A stretch of DNA of 64,000 nucleotides from Candidatus Heimdallarchaeota archaeon (GCA_026702845.1 JADCLS010000013.1:62001-126000), one strand, 5' to 3'; shown: positions 9,298-19,017, numbered from the stretch's first letter. The notes: a model not told the origin generated them from the sequence alone. Numbers and translations are program-made.

Positions 9298-10227
9298 ATG
9301 GATATGGAATCCTATTTCATTGTAAATCCAGCAGCAGATACTGGTAGATTGAGGCAAAGATGGTCAGAATTTCAACCACAAATCGAGCAAATAATTGGTA
9401 ATACTATTGAAGTTGGATTTACAGAATATCCAACCCATGCCATTGAATTGGCTCGAGAAGCAGCGAAAAGTGGTTATAAGATAATATATTCAGCAGGTGG
9501 AGATGGAACAGCAAATGAAGTGGGGAATGCCATTCTGCAACATAACCTAAATATAACCTTGGGTATCCTACCTGGTGGTACTACCAACGATTTTCACAAT
9601 GCACATAGATTCAACTATGATCTTATTGAGACCTTCAAGGCCATGCAAGAGGGAAAAAGCCTCAATACAAATGTTGGTAAGCTGACAGGGGATTTTGGAG
9701 AGCCATATTATTTTTTAACTCACTCAGGTTGCGGAATAGGTGCGAATACATCAAAAGCAGCTAGAGATGGTTCAAAATTCATTAAGGGTGAGATAAAATA
9801 TACTTATTACGCCATAAAATCCATTCTCAAGCAGAAAAATAATCCAGGAACATTGAAATTAGATGGAAAGGAATTCAATGAGGAATTCACCATGATTGCT
9901 GCAGGAATGACTGATTTAATGGCTGGATATAATATTTGGCCTGGAAATTACTCAGAAAGAGGAGAATTTGCAGTCATGTTTAGCTATGGACAATCAAAAA
10001 TGCAATTATTGAAACTTTTGCTGGCTGCAGAGAAGGGTGAACACATCAAACGGGATGGGGTGGGATACATGACTGCTAAAAAAGTTGAAATATCACTGGA
10101 TAATCCATGGTGTTTTCAAGCTGAGGGAGAGATATTCACCGATGCGTCTAGAGAAGTCACTATGGAGATCATTCCAGATAGATTACCAGTTCTCATCCCT
10201 CAGGAGTATTCAATACCCAAAAAATAA
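9298..10227 (+). CDS. diacylglycerol-kinase-type lipid kinase, copy 1
   Basis: A 309-residue member of the DAGK catalytic/YegS/sphingosine-kinase family, which phosphorylates hydroxyl groups of lipids using ATP. It opens with YFIVNPAADTGRL (the family's N-P-x-A/S-G region), carries the nucleotide-binding GGDGTANEVGN near residue 62 and the second motif LPGGTTNDFHNAH, and ends with a beta-sandwich domain containing AEGE. In archaea the substrate could be a polyprenol, archaetidyl-lipid or diacylglycerol-like alcohol; this is inference. A paralog of identical length lies at 11626-12555, with about half of the positions the same by eye. A TATA-like TATATACGTTTAA sits about 25 bases before the ATG, implying a leaderless mRNA. 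Confidence 0.88.
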   Translation: MDMESYFIVNPAADTGRLRQRWSEFQPQIEQIIGNTIEVGFTEYPTHAIELAREAAKSGYKIIYSAGGDGTANEVGNAILQHNLNITLGILPGGTTNDFHNAHRFNYDLIETFKAMQEGKSLNTNVGKLTGDFGEPYYFLTHSGCGIGANTSKAARDGSKFIKGEIKYTYYAIKSILKQKNNPGTLKLDGKEFNEEFTMIAAGMTDLMAGYNIWPGNYSERGEFAVMFSYGQSKMQLLKLLLAAEKGEHIKRDGVGYMTAKKVEISLDNPWCFQAEGEIFTDASREVTMEIIPDRLPVLIPQEYSIPKK

Positions 10228-10275
10228 TAATTCTTTACTTAGGATCATATAATTTAGGATAAAATTAGAAGGAGC

Positions 10276-11484
10276 TTACATTGTCAAAGGTGAACGTATT
10301 CCGTTCTCATCGATCATGGTAATTCGAAGGGGTCCATCAACACCTAGTTCATTGATCCCAAGAAATTTCTTGATGATATTGAGAAATGCCACTGTATCTA
10401 CACATGCTTCAGGTGGTAATACTCCTTTTTCAGTGATCAAACCCTTGGCAAGCATTATAGCCCCAACAGCCACGGGCATGCCTGTACCCTCACCCATACC
10501 CATTCCACCGGCTGAGACCAGATCAAATTGGTAGCTGCGATTTTTGCCATCCTTTTGACCATGAATGACTGTGGATATACAACCCCTAATCTCACCAAAA
10601 TTCATCTCTTTTAACATCTTCTGCTGCTGTTTTAACAACCAAGACCTAGAGAAATCAAACGCATGCATCAAAACACCATTCACCTCCACTAGTTCCTCAT
10701 CAATCATTCCTAGCTTGACAACCTCCAGTGTGAGTTCAAAATATTCATGTGGTAGGACTGAACCCCGGTTAAGAACAGTTTTCACTCCTTTGATATGTTG
10801 AGGAATAGTTAATATCTCTGGATGTGGATAGATGTATACTTTATGAGAACCGATAAGTGGGAAATCAAATTCTGTAGAGAGATCTTGTCCAGTTGGATCA
10901 AATAATTTCACATATCTCATCTCACCATCCATCCAAACGGGGATATCCATGAGCATACCGTGGATTCTATGTCCCACCACACCAGGACCCTCCTTCTCCC
11001 CTCCATGTATGTGATAATACTCAATGCTCTCTGTCTCATCTAATAAATTATCAGCAGCGTACTTTGAAAAGAGATTGGAAGTACCTGGTGAAGAGCCAAG
11101 GCCAATAACCATGGATAATCCTTTTTCCTTTGCCTTATCATGTAACTCGAGAACCTCAACTGTGGCATCATAATCATCATTAACATCAATATAATTCATC
11201 CCAAGTTCAATGGCTACTTCCATGATTTTCTTAGCAAATAGAAAATATGGTCCAACACAGTTAACTACCACATTTGCACCAGATAGAGCCTGAGTAAGAG
11301 AAACCTTATCATTGACATCCACATGCACCGCAGATATACCTAGTTGGGTTGCTAATGCATTAGCTTTATCGATATTTAGATCAGCAATGATAACTTCATC
11401 AAACACCTCACTCTTTACTAGTGTAGCGGTGGCAACACTTCCTATTGCCCCAACACCGCCTAAAATGACAACTTTCCTCGACAT
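10276..11484 (-). CDS. saccharopine-dehydrogenase-like NAD(P)-dependent reductase
   Basis: A 402-residue protein with an N-terminal Rossmann fold: VVILGGVGAIGSVATATLV is the GxGxxG-type dinucleotide loop and IIADLNIDKA ends in the Asp that selects NAD. Sequence through NVVNCVGPYF and MNYIDVNDDYD is typical of the saccharopine dehydrogenase/carboxynorspermidine synthase family. The C-terminal half (GMGMGEGTGMPVAVGA) fits that family's catalytic domain. The true reaction may be in lysine, polyamine or another amino-acid-derived pathway and cannot be chosen from sequence. It lies between the two lipid-kinase paralogs on the opposite strand, which may be chance or may indicate a shared pathway. 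Confidence 0.83.
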   Translation of the reverse strand: MSRKVVILGGVGAIGSVATATLVKSEVFDEVIIADLNIDKANALATQLGISAVHVDVNDKVSLTQALSGANVVVNCVGPYFLFAKKIMEVAIELGMNYIDVNDDYDATVEVLELHDKAKEKGLSMVIGLGSSPGTSNLFSKYAADNLLDETESIEYYHIHGGEKEGPGVVGHRIHGMLMDIPVWMDGEMRYVKLFDPTGQDLSTEFDFPLIGSHKVYIYPHPEILTIPQHIKGVKTVLNRGSVLPHEYFELTLEVVKLGMIDEELVEVNGVLMHAFDFSRSWLLKQQQKMLKEMNFGEIRGCISTVIHGQKDGKNRSYQFDLVSAGGMGMGEGTGMPVAVGAIMLAKGLITEKGVLPPEACVDTVAFLNIIKKFLGINELGVDGPLRITMIDENGIRSPLTM

Positions 11485-11625
11485 ATAGTTGTCACAGGCA
11501 TCCTAGGGATATAAAGGTCATCCATACTATAAGGCAATTTGACAGCATCTCAGCAAAGATTCTCAGATCAATGATTCTCAGAATGTACAAGAATACCTTT
11601 TATACCCATTCGAAACACAGAACAC

Positions 11626-12555
11626 ATGCAAGATGATTCACCTTTCTTCATTGTGAACCCTGCCGCCGATACTGGTCGGTTGAAAAAAAAATGGGCAAAA
11701 CATGAGGAAAAATTTAGGCAGTTAGTTCCAGATATGCAAGTTGTATTCACTGAATATCCAACCCATGGTACTAAGTTAACCAAAATGGCTGCTGATATGG
11801 GATACCATAAACTGTATACCGTGGGCGGAGATGGGGTGACCAATGAGGCCGTTCAGGGAATAATGAGGGATAATCTTGATCTGACCTTGGGGCCATTACC
11901 AGGTGGCACCAGCAACGATTTTCATTTTGCACATGGAATCCCAGCTGATCCGGTGGAGGCATTTGAGGCATTACAGAATGGTACAGTAATTCAATCAGAA
12001 CTAGGAAAAATCGATGGTGATTTTGGAGGTCCATATTATTTTCTGATACATGCAGACTGTGGAGTATCAGCTATTGCCAATAAAATGGCACTTGAAGGAA
12101 CAAGGTTGCTCAAGGGAGAATTCAAATACACAATATATGCCATAAAAGCGATTTTATCCCTCAAAAGCAATCCTGGAGTATTGAAAATTGATGATCGAGT
12201 TTGGGAGGAGAATTTCAATATGATTGCTGTGGGGATGACCGGATCGATGTCTGGATTCAAATTATGGCCAGGGAATTATCCACAACGAGGAGATTTTGGG
12301 ATTAATTTCTTCTACGGACAAAACAGAAGACAAATGCTAGGATTATTACTAAAAGCAGAGAAGGGTACTCATCTGGAGGAAGAAGGCGTAGAATATGAGC
12401 GAGGAAAGAAGATTGATATCAATCTGGAACGACCCTGGTGCTATGAGGCAGAGGGTGAAATGTTTACCACGGGAAGTCAACATATCAGCATGGAAATGAT
12501 ACCTGATGCTTTGAAGGTTATGATGCCTCATACAGATTTCAAACCAAAGGATTAA
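11626..12555 (+). CDS. diacylglycerol-kinase-type lipid kinase, copy 2
   Basis: The second 309-residue DAGK/YegS-family lipid kinase. It shares FFIVNPAADTGRL, VFTEYPTH, GGDGVTNEAVQG, LPGGTSNDFHFAH, the AIKAIL helix, WPGNYPQRG and AEGEMF with copy 1 at 9298-10227, so the two arose by duplication and have since diverged along their whole length. The glycine loop reads GGDGV rather than GGDGT, a conservative change next to the nucleotide-binding Asp. A TATA-like TTTTATACC lies about 25-30 bases before the ATG, which supports this start and a leaderless transcript. Retention of two full-length copies suggests different lipid substrates; that is inference. Confidence 0.88.
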   Translation: MQDDSPFFIVNPAADTGRLKKKWAKHEEKFRQLVPDMQVVFTEYPTHGTKLTKMAADMGYHKLYTVGGDGVTNEAVQGIMRDNLDLTLGPLPGGTSNDFHFAHGIPADPVEAFEALQNGTVIQSELGKIDGDFGGPYYFLIHADCGVSAIANKMALEGTRLLKGEFKYTIYAIKAILSLKSNPGVLKIDDRVWEENFNMIAVGMTGSMSGFKLWPGNYPQRGDFGINFFYGQNRRQMLGLLLKAEKGTHLEEEGVEYERGKKIDINLERPWCYEAEGEMFTTGSQHISMEMIPDALKVMMPHTDFKPKD

Positions 12556-12573
12556 TGGAATTTTTCTAATCAA

Positions 12574-13983
12574 TTATTTTATTGGAAGATGAATGAACCC
12601 ATTTAACTCCAACCACTTATCAGAGAAGAACGATTTTGTTGTGATCCAAGTAGGGAGGGAGCCTATTGGATTATCCATAAGTGATAATTCATGAAGATTT
12701 GGTAAGTTATTAATTATTTCAGGCACATATTCAAGCTTATTACGCAGCAGAATTAATTCCTCCAATTGAGTGCAATGTACTAGAGCTTCAGGAAGAGATA
12801 CGAGGTTATTATCTGCTATATCAAGTATTCTGAGTTGGGCAAGCTTATCTATATCCTCAGGGAGATTGGTCAGCTGGTTGGAAGATAGTTCAAGTATTTT
12901 TAGATTGTAAAGTTTGGTGATACTTTTAGGTAAAGATTCAATTCTATTTCGCCATAAACCAAGTTCTGATAATTGAGACAAGTTACCAATACACTCAGGT
13001 AGTTGAACAAGTACATTGCTTGTAAATAACAAGGTTTCCAACTCAGTCAGTTGACATATTTCATCTGGAAGAGTTTTAATCAGGTTCTCATCCAGATTCA
13101 ATGACTTAAGTGAGAGAAGTTGATTAATCTCCTTGGGTAATGATTCCACCTTGTTTGAGAATAAATTCAGTCGTTTCAGCTGAGTAAGGGCCTTTATGTC
13201 AGATGGAATGATTCTAATTTCGTTTCCACTCAGTGTTAACTCAGTGAGGTTGATACATTGGGTCACCACTTCTGGGAAATCAGTCAAATAACAATATCCT
13301 AGATTTATTGAACTCAACTGTTTCATGTTACTAAGGACACTAAAATCGGTAAGGGGATTGTATGAAAAATCTATATGTTTTAACTTTGGTAACTTGCTCA
13401 GCCAATTCGGGATGATTTTGAGATTATTATCAGTATAGATAAGTTCCTCCAGCTGAGTAAGAAGTTGTATAGTCTGTGGGATATCATTAAAATTATTAGT
13501 TGACAAATCAAGAAATTTGAGATTGGTAAGTTTTCCAATTCGTTCATCCAATACTGAGATATCATTATCATACAGGGATAAGGTCTCCAGTTGTGTCAAA
13601 TTAAATAGTTCATCTGAGATTGATTGATAATCACAATCCTCAAGACTGAGAGATTTTAGATTTTGTAACATTCGTAATGAGGGTATGAGATCCTGTGATA
13701 TTTTTCCAGATATGGATAAATACTCCAGATTAGTTAGGAAGCTCAAATCTTTTGGAAATGATATGGTATTGGCTGATATGATCAGTGTTTGAGGATTGAT
13801 TTCTTTGATACTATCAATGGGTAGAATTAATGTATGTGGTTCATATGATGCAATACTGATACTTACGGAAATTTTCTGATTAAACCTAGTGATATAGATG
13901 AAATCATTAATTGCTGGCCTCTGATTGAGCATCATATACTCAAAGTGAAGTTTTTTCTGAAGTTCATCTAGATCATCAACCAA
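12574..13983 (-). CDS. leucine-rich-repeat protein
   Basis: A 469-residue protein built almost wholly of leucine-rich repeats of about 23 residues, with the pattern LTQLxxLxLxxNxIxxLPxxI. At least fifteen repeats span residues 75-450. The N-terminal 70 residues form a non-repeat cap, and the chain ends with a short hydrophobic segment. No signal peptide, LPxTG anchor, kinase, GTPase (COR/Roc) or other enzyme domain is attached, so it is most likely a cytosolic protein-binding scaffold. The repeat class resembles plant-intracellular and Ras-suppressor type LRRs, which occur in bacteria, eukaryotes and some archaea. The partner is unknown. Confidence 0.9.
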   Translation of the reverse strand: MVDDLDELQKKLHFEYMMLNQRPAINDFIYITRFNQKISVSISIASYEPHTLILPIDSIKEINPQTLIISANTISFPKDLSFLTNLEYLSISGKISQDLIPSLRMLQNLKSLSLEDCDYQSISDELFNLTQLETLSLYDNDISVLDERIGKLTNLKFLDLSTNNFNDIPQTIQLLTQLEELIYTDNNLKIIPNWLSKLPKLKHIDFSYNPLTDFSVLSNMKQLSSINLGYCYLTDFPEVVTQCINLTELTLSGNEIRIIPSDIKALTQLKRLNLFSNKVESLPKEINQLLSLKSLNLDENLIKTLPDEICQLTELETLLFTSNVLVQLPECIGNLSQLSELGLWRNRIESLPKSITKLYNLKILELSSNQLTNLPEDIDKLAQLRILDIADNNLVSLPEALVHCTQLEELILLRNKLEYVPEIINNLPNLHELSLMDNPIGSLPTWITTKSFFSDKWLELNGFIHLPIK

Positions 13984-14156
13984 CGCTAATCAAATTCAAG
14001 AGATGTTGTAACTACATCAAGGTATTTCACCTATAACAGGGATTTTGCTAGAGAAATTGCTGAAGAACTTTCAAATTCAGTTTACAAGATGATTATTGTG
14101 AAAATTATGCTTATCTATGACAAAAGTATATAGACAGAAACAAGAAAAATTAAGCT

Positions 14157-15638
14157 GTGGACAAGTATACCTTGTTACTCCATCAATATAAATTTGAGGA
14201 GATATTTAAGGCTCTAATAGAGGTAGATGACCTTTTTGAGATATATTATGTTAAGAGCAGGGTCTATCTCAAACAAAAGGCATATGAGGAAGCAATATCA
14301 TACCTGATGGAATGTGAACGGCTTGTTCAATCAACAGGTGAGATATTCAATGAACTCAAAGTGATTGAACTTTCTATTGATATATTCAAACAATTCATGA
14401 AACATGATCATTATCATCGTTCAATGGGAGAATTGGAAAAATACTTGAGAATCATCAGTTTCTTTGAGAATAGATTAACAGAAGATGAGAAAATCATCTA
14501 TTTCCAGATTAAGATACACTATCTTGAATTACGGATTAAGGATACTGGTAAGCAGTACTCTGAAGAAGTTCTAGAATTAATCAAAGAGATTCAACTAACT
14601 GCAACCGGATTACCTGGTATTGCAAAGAAATATGAAATACATATGGCTTGTCGACAAAAACAGAAAAATGAAAAATATGATTCTGTTGATAATCTAGATT
14701 CATTTTCCATTTATGAGAAGAGTGAGATTCTATTAGAACTTGGAAAGTATCATATTGAATTTGAGCAATATGAATTAGCCAAAAAGTTTCTTGATATGGG
14801 ACATGATCTCAGTGAGAAAAATAAATTTCTCGATTTATTACTGCTGTTCAAAGAACATCTGGCCCAGATAAGTTATTATTTGAAATTTGGCATGGAGAAG
14901 TCCACTGAGTTGTATAATCAATATTCATCATTTAAGACACAATTACTTAATATGCCATTTGTCTCAGAGTATCCTGTGAGGAGGAAGAAACCGGAGAAGG
15001 TAATGTTTGAGGGGATAGATCTGTTCAACAAACATTTTGATATTGTCAATAATATAGTTATAGGTGAGCATGAGCTAGTAGTTTTTCGAGGTCCAGCATC
15101 ATCAGGAAAAAGTACGATGTTGCGATACTTACTGGGTTTTGATCATCCACAAAGTGGTGAGATATTATTCGGCAGTCAACCACTTGGTGATCTCCAAGTA
15201 AAGGAGATGACCCTGCTACGAGGTGAAAAGATGGCTTTTGTTATCGAAGGTGCGATAATGATACCCTCTCAGAGCACGAAAATGCCTGCAAATGAGGAAA
15301 CTCTGAATTTTCACCTCATGAAATATGATGAAAAAACAAGAGCAGATATCCTTCAATTATTTAATCGATTACAAGCAACAAATGCACATTATAATGCATT
15401 TTTCATTGATTTACTGGCATTATTCAAGGATCCTCCTGAGGTTGTTTTTCTAGATGAACCCTTTGCAGAGATGCCGGAACAAATTATGGAAATTTTTATG
15501 AGTTTGCTTGGTTGTGTACACAAACTAAGACATTGCACAATTATCATGGAGACACATCATGAGTTAATATCAAAATATGCAGATTGTCAGTACTTTCTTA
15601 GAGAAGGAAAAATTGTCACTATCTTGGATAGAGTATAA
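14157..15638 (+). CDS. TPR-like helical repeat fused to a divergent ABC ATPase
   Basis: A 493-residue cytosolic protein. Residues 1-260 are helical with TPR-like pairs (KAYEEAISYLMECERL; QYELAKKFLDMGHDL). Residues 290-490 are an ABC-type ATPase: Walker A GPASSGKST near 312-320 and Walker B VVFLDEPFAEMPEQ near 429. A histidine switch is plausible in METHHE. The LSGGQ signature is not recognisable; the matching place reads NAFFIDLLALF. No transmembrane domain or partner permease is adjacent, so it is not an ordinary transporter component. The chosen start is GTG at 14157, because earlier in-frame starts are lacking. It may couple ATP-driven dimerisation to protein binding; function unknown. Confidence 0.8.
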   Translation: MDKYTLLLHQYKFEEIFKALIEVDDLFEIYYVKSRVYLKQKAYEEAISYLMECERLVQSTGEIFNELKVIELSIDIFKQFMKHDHYHRSMGELEKYLRIISFFENRLTEDEKIIYFQIKIHYLELRIKDTGKQYSEEVLELIKEIQLTATGLPGIAKKYEIHMACRQKQKNEKYDSVDNLDSFSIYEKSEILLELGKYHIEFEQYELAKKFLDMGHDLSEKNKFLDLLLLFKEHLAQISYYLKFGMEKSTELYNQYSSFKTQLLNMPFVSEYPVRRKKPEKVMFEGIDLFNKHFDIVNNIVIGEHELVVFRGPASSGKSTMLRYLLGFDHPQSGEILFGSQPLGDLQVKEMTLLRGEKMAFVIEGAIMIPSQSTKMPANEETLNFHLMKYDEKTRADILQLFNRLQATNAHYNAFFIDLLALFKDPPEVVFLDEPFAEMPEQIMEIFMSLLGCVHKLRHCTIIMETHHELISKYADCQYFLREGKIVTILDRV

Positions 15639-16684
15639 TTGAGGTTTCAAAAAACTAGAAAAAAAATATTGATTAGCATTGTCGGATTGGCTTTAACACC
15701 TGGTAACGAATCCCTATACAAAAATAATGAATATATTGGTATGCGATTATTGTAATAATTCATGTTTAATTTATTATTCATTTAATCTAACATATACTGT
15801 TAAGACACATTATTTATCTAACTTTTAATTTTAATTTTATTACTATTTAATGTTTATAATAAATATTCAAATTAATAATTAATTTTAATTAAGTGTATCA
15901 ATATTGAAAAAACATTATAATTTTCAAAAAATTTCATGAATTCTGATATTATATAAAATATCATACATAAATCGATAATTTTGCATTTAAGTATATAATA
16001 ATATAATATTTCGAAAATAGTATTTAACAATAGTCCATTAATAAATAGCGTTAATACAATTATAATTTTATGAATGAAATTGAAATGAATTCGAGTAAAA
16101 ATGGATTAAAATAATGTTTTAACTTTAATAATTTATTAATATTATAAATAATAATTTTCTTGCAGTTCAACTTTATTGATAAAACTAAAATATTCAAATT
16201 TTCAATATTCTATATATTTGTGTGAATCTATTTGAAATATATATATTTTATATGTGGCTGTTATAAACTATTTAACAGACAGGACCACTAAACCGAGTCC
16301 TTGCCATAATATTCCAAGTTTATTTTAAAACATGTGAATTATCGTTTTTTTGATGCTCAAATGATTTTTCTTTTACTTTTTAATATATGATATCTATTTA
16401 GTAATCAATAGATTATGAGTTCAAAATATTTTATGATATTATAGATGAATATTATTTTTAATATTAAATTGAATTATAGCACTTTTCTATATTCATTTGA
16501 ATATTAATTATATAAAGTAGATAGTTAAATAACAATTATTTCAAAATATTAATTATTGATTGAATATAATAATAAAATATCAATATAAAAATGATAATCA
16601 GATTTACCTACATTTTACTATCTTATTCATACATATGAGTAATATTCAGATGTAATATGTATGTCGTATTGTATTTCTCGCGTA
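15639..16684. other. 1-kb extremely AT-rich non-coding region
   Basis: This stretch has no open frame of note and is far more AT-rich than its flanks; some 60-base lines hold only about six G or C. Two short GC-richer islets stand out. At 15684-15713 GGATT and AATCC can pair around a 20-base loop just after the ABC-ATPase stop, a possible transcript-end hairpin. At 16281-16301 AGGAC and GTCCT can pair around an 11-base loop. Either could be part of a small RNA. No repeats of regular length were seen. Confidence 0.5.
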
Positions 16685-18106
16685 TTAATCAATAATATTC
16701 AATATCACATCTATCAATTGAGCCAGACTTGTGGTCTCATATACGTCAATACCTTCGTTAATACAGTATTTACAAATACTATCCCCTGTATCCCATGCAG
16801 TTTTGGGTTCTGGATTAAGCACAATAACTCGTTTTACTCGTTTACCTATCCTACCTAGAACCACTGATGATTGTGGTACATTATTCGTCCATGGACCTAA
16901 CCAATCACGAAGATCTCCAAGAACAATAACAGTTGTAGAGGAACGTAAACGATGCTGATTGTATCGCTCAAATTTTAGAAATGCACGATAGTAATCGGAG
17001 TTTTCCCTTCCCTCTGTTTTGGCATTCCAGTTGTTCAGTGCTCGTTTCATCCCCTCATCAATCGATTTGGCAGTTTTGAATTCAGTAGTCACATCAAAAC
17101 AAGATCCGATGAATTGATAGAAACGTATATCTCGAAAAACTTCTTTAGCATGCCAAATAATAGTCAAAAATAATCGTGTTGCATGAAGTGTACTTGAACT
17201 AATATCGGTCAGTAACAGCAAATTTGGTTTTTCTTTTCTTTTCTTCTGTTTTCTTAGTTCAATTATGGTTCCACCATGCTGTATATTGGCCCTGATGGTC
17301 TGGCGAAGATTGATTTTCTGATTACCATGTCTCTTACGTCGTTTATGCTTACTGGCCAATTTTCTACCCAATTTTCGTAAGGTTAGTGATAATTCAGGAG
17401 ATGCTGCAAGTGAGATTAGTGGTAAATCTTCTATCTCAATGGCAGATAGTGGATTTTTCACCCGGAGATTGTCCATGATATCCATTCTCTCTTTTATAAG
17501 TTTCAGATATTCCTGTTCCATTTCCTTCAATAGGTAATCAGTATGCTGTGGTGCAACTTCTCTGAGCATATATTCAATCTCAGCTATAGCCTCACCTTTG
17601 GCCTGCATGAGCTGATCAATGGTATAAGTTGCCTCTGTTATCAATCTAAGCATATTTGCTGCTGCATTACGTATATTGCCCTGCAATAACTGCCGCACCG
17701 TACCTTTAAAGGAGGAATCAAACCGAATGAGGGCTGTATAGCCATCCATTCCGGGTAACCCAGACCCCATCCCCTGTGCTTGTCCACCACTTCCCCCTGG
17801 CGCTACACCATTGGCACAAAAATCTGTGGAACCATATTGAGGCAACAGATCAAGCGATTCAATTGGTTTACCTCGTTCCTGTTCAGGTTCTTTTTCCTCT
17901 GGTTGAATCTCACCAAGGTCCCAGAGCAAATCAAAAAGCTGTTGCTGCTGTCTATTCTTGGCAAATAACATACGAAGACCCAATTTCAATTCCAATTGTG
18001 AATCCACAAGGAGCAGTAGGGTATGTGATTCTATGCGTTCCGCTATCGATATATCAAATCCAGCTTGATCCAGCCTATCAATAATATCGCTAAGTGATTG
18101 CTGCAT
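16685..18106 (-). CDS. CoxE-like VWA-domain protein, partner of MoxR ATPase
   Basis: A 473-residue protein of the CoxE/VWA-containing family that pairs with MoxR AAA+ ATPases. The C-terminal VWA domain carries the metal-ion-dependent adhesion motif DISSST (DxSxS) and the later IVLGDLRDW strand. The N-terminal half is helical with a glycine-rich linker (GVAPGGSGGQAQGMGSG), and a basic KRRKRHGNQK patch precedes the VWA domain. An upstream ATG at 18148 would overlap the MoxR gene by 38 bases. I prefer ATG at 18106, which lies 4 bases after the MoxR stop and has GGATGA just before it. MoxR-CoxE pairs act in metal insertion or complex maturation (for example CO dehydrogenase); the client here is unknown. 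Confidence 0.86.
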   Translation of the reverse strand: MQQSLSDIIDRLDQAGFDISIAERIESHTLLLLVDSQLELKLGLRMLFAKNRQQQQLFDLLWDLGEIQPEEKEPEQERGKPIESLDLLPQYGSTDFCANGVAPGGSGGQAQGMGSGLPGMDGYTALIRFDSSFKGTVRQLLQGNIRNAAANMLRLITEATYTIDQLMQAKGEAIAEIEYMLREVAPQHTDYLLKEMEQEYLKLIKERMDIMDNLRVKNPLSAIEIEDLPLISLAASPELSLTLRKLGRKLASKHKRRKRHGNQKINLRQTIRANIQHGGTIIELRKQKKRKEKPNLLLLTDISSSTLHATRLFLTIIWHAKEVFRDIRFYQFIGSCFDVTTEFKTAKSIDEGMKRALNNWNAKTEGRENSDYYRAFLKFERYNQHRLRSSTTVIVLGDLRDWLGPWTNNVPQSSVVLGRIGKRVKRVIVLNPEPKTAWDTGDSICKYCINEGIDVYETTSLAQLIDVILNIID

Positions 18107-18110
18107 GAAA

Positions 18111-18944
18111 TCATCCCAGTAGTTCGTCAGTAAGTAGCATATTTTCAAGAATCTGCAGATCAGAAGTATTTTTAGCGAGTATTCCCAATAATCGTTCTAC
18201 CCTTTCCTTTTGCATGAATTCCTCACCAAGAATGAGTATTGATCGTGCAAAGTCTATGGTTTCAGAGATACTAGGTGCCTGAGTTATGTTGTTTTGCCTC
18301 CGTATTCTGCGAACCATGGCAACAATTCTGTCTACTATTGATTGTTGAAGCTCAGGTACATGTAACGCAACAATATCAATCTCACGTTGTTTACTGGGAT
18401 AATCTAGGGAGAGATACAGGGATCTACGTCTCAAAGCACCTGAGAGTTCACGGGTGCCATTAGAAGTAAGGATAATGGTATGTTTTGTCTTTGCCTTAAT
18501 GGTTCCAAGCTCTGGCAGGGTGATTTGATTCTCACCAAGTGCCTCTAGTAAAAATGCCTCAAATTCCTCATCAGCTCGATCTACTTCATCTATTAATAGT
18601 ACAGTGTGTACATCACTCTGGAGTACCTGAAGTAATGGTCGGGCAATGAAGAATTCTTGACTGAATACATCAGTACCCTCCTGTTTTGCGATCTCTATCA
18701 GTTGTTTCTGGTAATTATACTCTCCTATCACCTGTTCAGCGGTGATACCCTCATAACACTGAATTCTATACAGGGTCGAATTAGTTATTGAGGCTATTGC
18801 GGTGGCAAGGGATGTCTTGCCAGTTCCTGGAGGACCCTCCATTAGCACAGGTTTGTTAAGCTTCATGGCAAGATTGGCAATGGTTGTGATCTCCTCATTG
18901 GGTAGATATTTTGCCATTTTGAATTGATTTGATAGATCACTCAC
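18111..18944 (-). CDS. MoxR-family AAA+ ATPase (first system)
   Basis: A 277-residue AAA+ ATPase of the MoxR branch. Walker [16 protein letters not shown] is near residue 38, Walker B VLLIDEVDRADEEFEAFLLE follows, sensor 1 is IILTSNG, and ALRRRSLYLSLDYPS supplies the arginine finger and the MoxR-specific YPS. MoxR ATPases act as chaperones that remodel protein complexes together with VWA partners. Here the VWA protein is encoded immediately downstream with a 4-base gap. The downstream pair exonuclease/hydrolase on the same strand is separated by a short spacer, so this two-gene unit probably has its own promoter at about 18945-19000. Confidence 0.92.
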   Translation of the reverse strand: MSDLSNQFKMAKYLPNEEITTIANLAMKLNKPVLMEGPPGTGKTSLATAIASITNSTLYRIQCYEGITAEQVIGEYNYQKQLIEIAKQEGTDVFSQEFFIARPLLQVLQSDVHTVLLIDEVDRADEEFEAFLLEALGENQITLPELGTIKAKTKHTIILTSNGTRELSGALRRRSLYLSLDYPSKQREIDIVALHVPELQQSIVDRIVAMVRRIRRQNNITQAPSISETIDFARSILILGEEFMQKERVERLLGILAKNTSDLQILENMLLTDELLG

Positions 18945-19017
18945 AGATTCTTGGAGTAAAGTGCAATATTAAGACTTGAGTAAGGGGATAAGAAATCAGA
19001 TCATCAAATGATTTTTT

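Noticed and set aside
11568..12573. Minus-strand frames over the second lipid kinase (11568-11843, 11771-12034, 12036-12260, 12349-12573)
   Set aside because: They lie opposite a clear DAGK-family gene and have no recognisable motif or start signals.
18107..18148. N-terminal extension of the CoxE-like protein to ATG 18148
   Set aside because: It would overlap the MoxR gene by 38 bases. ATG 18106 follows the MoxR stop by 4 bases with a GGATGA site in front.
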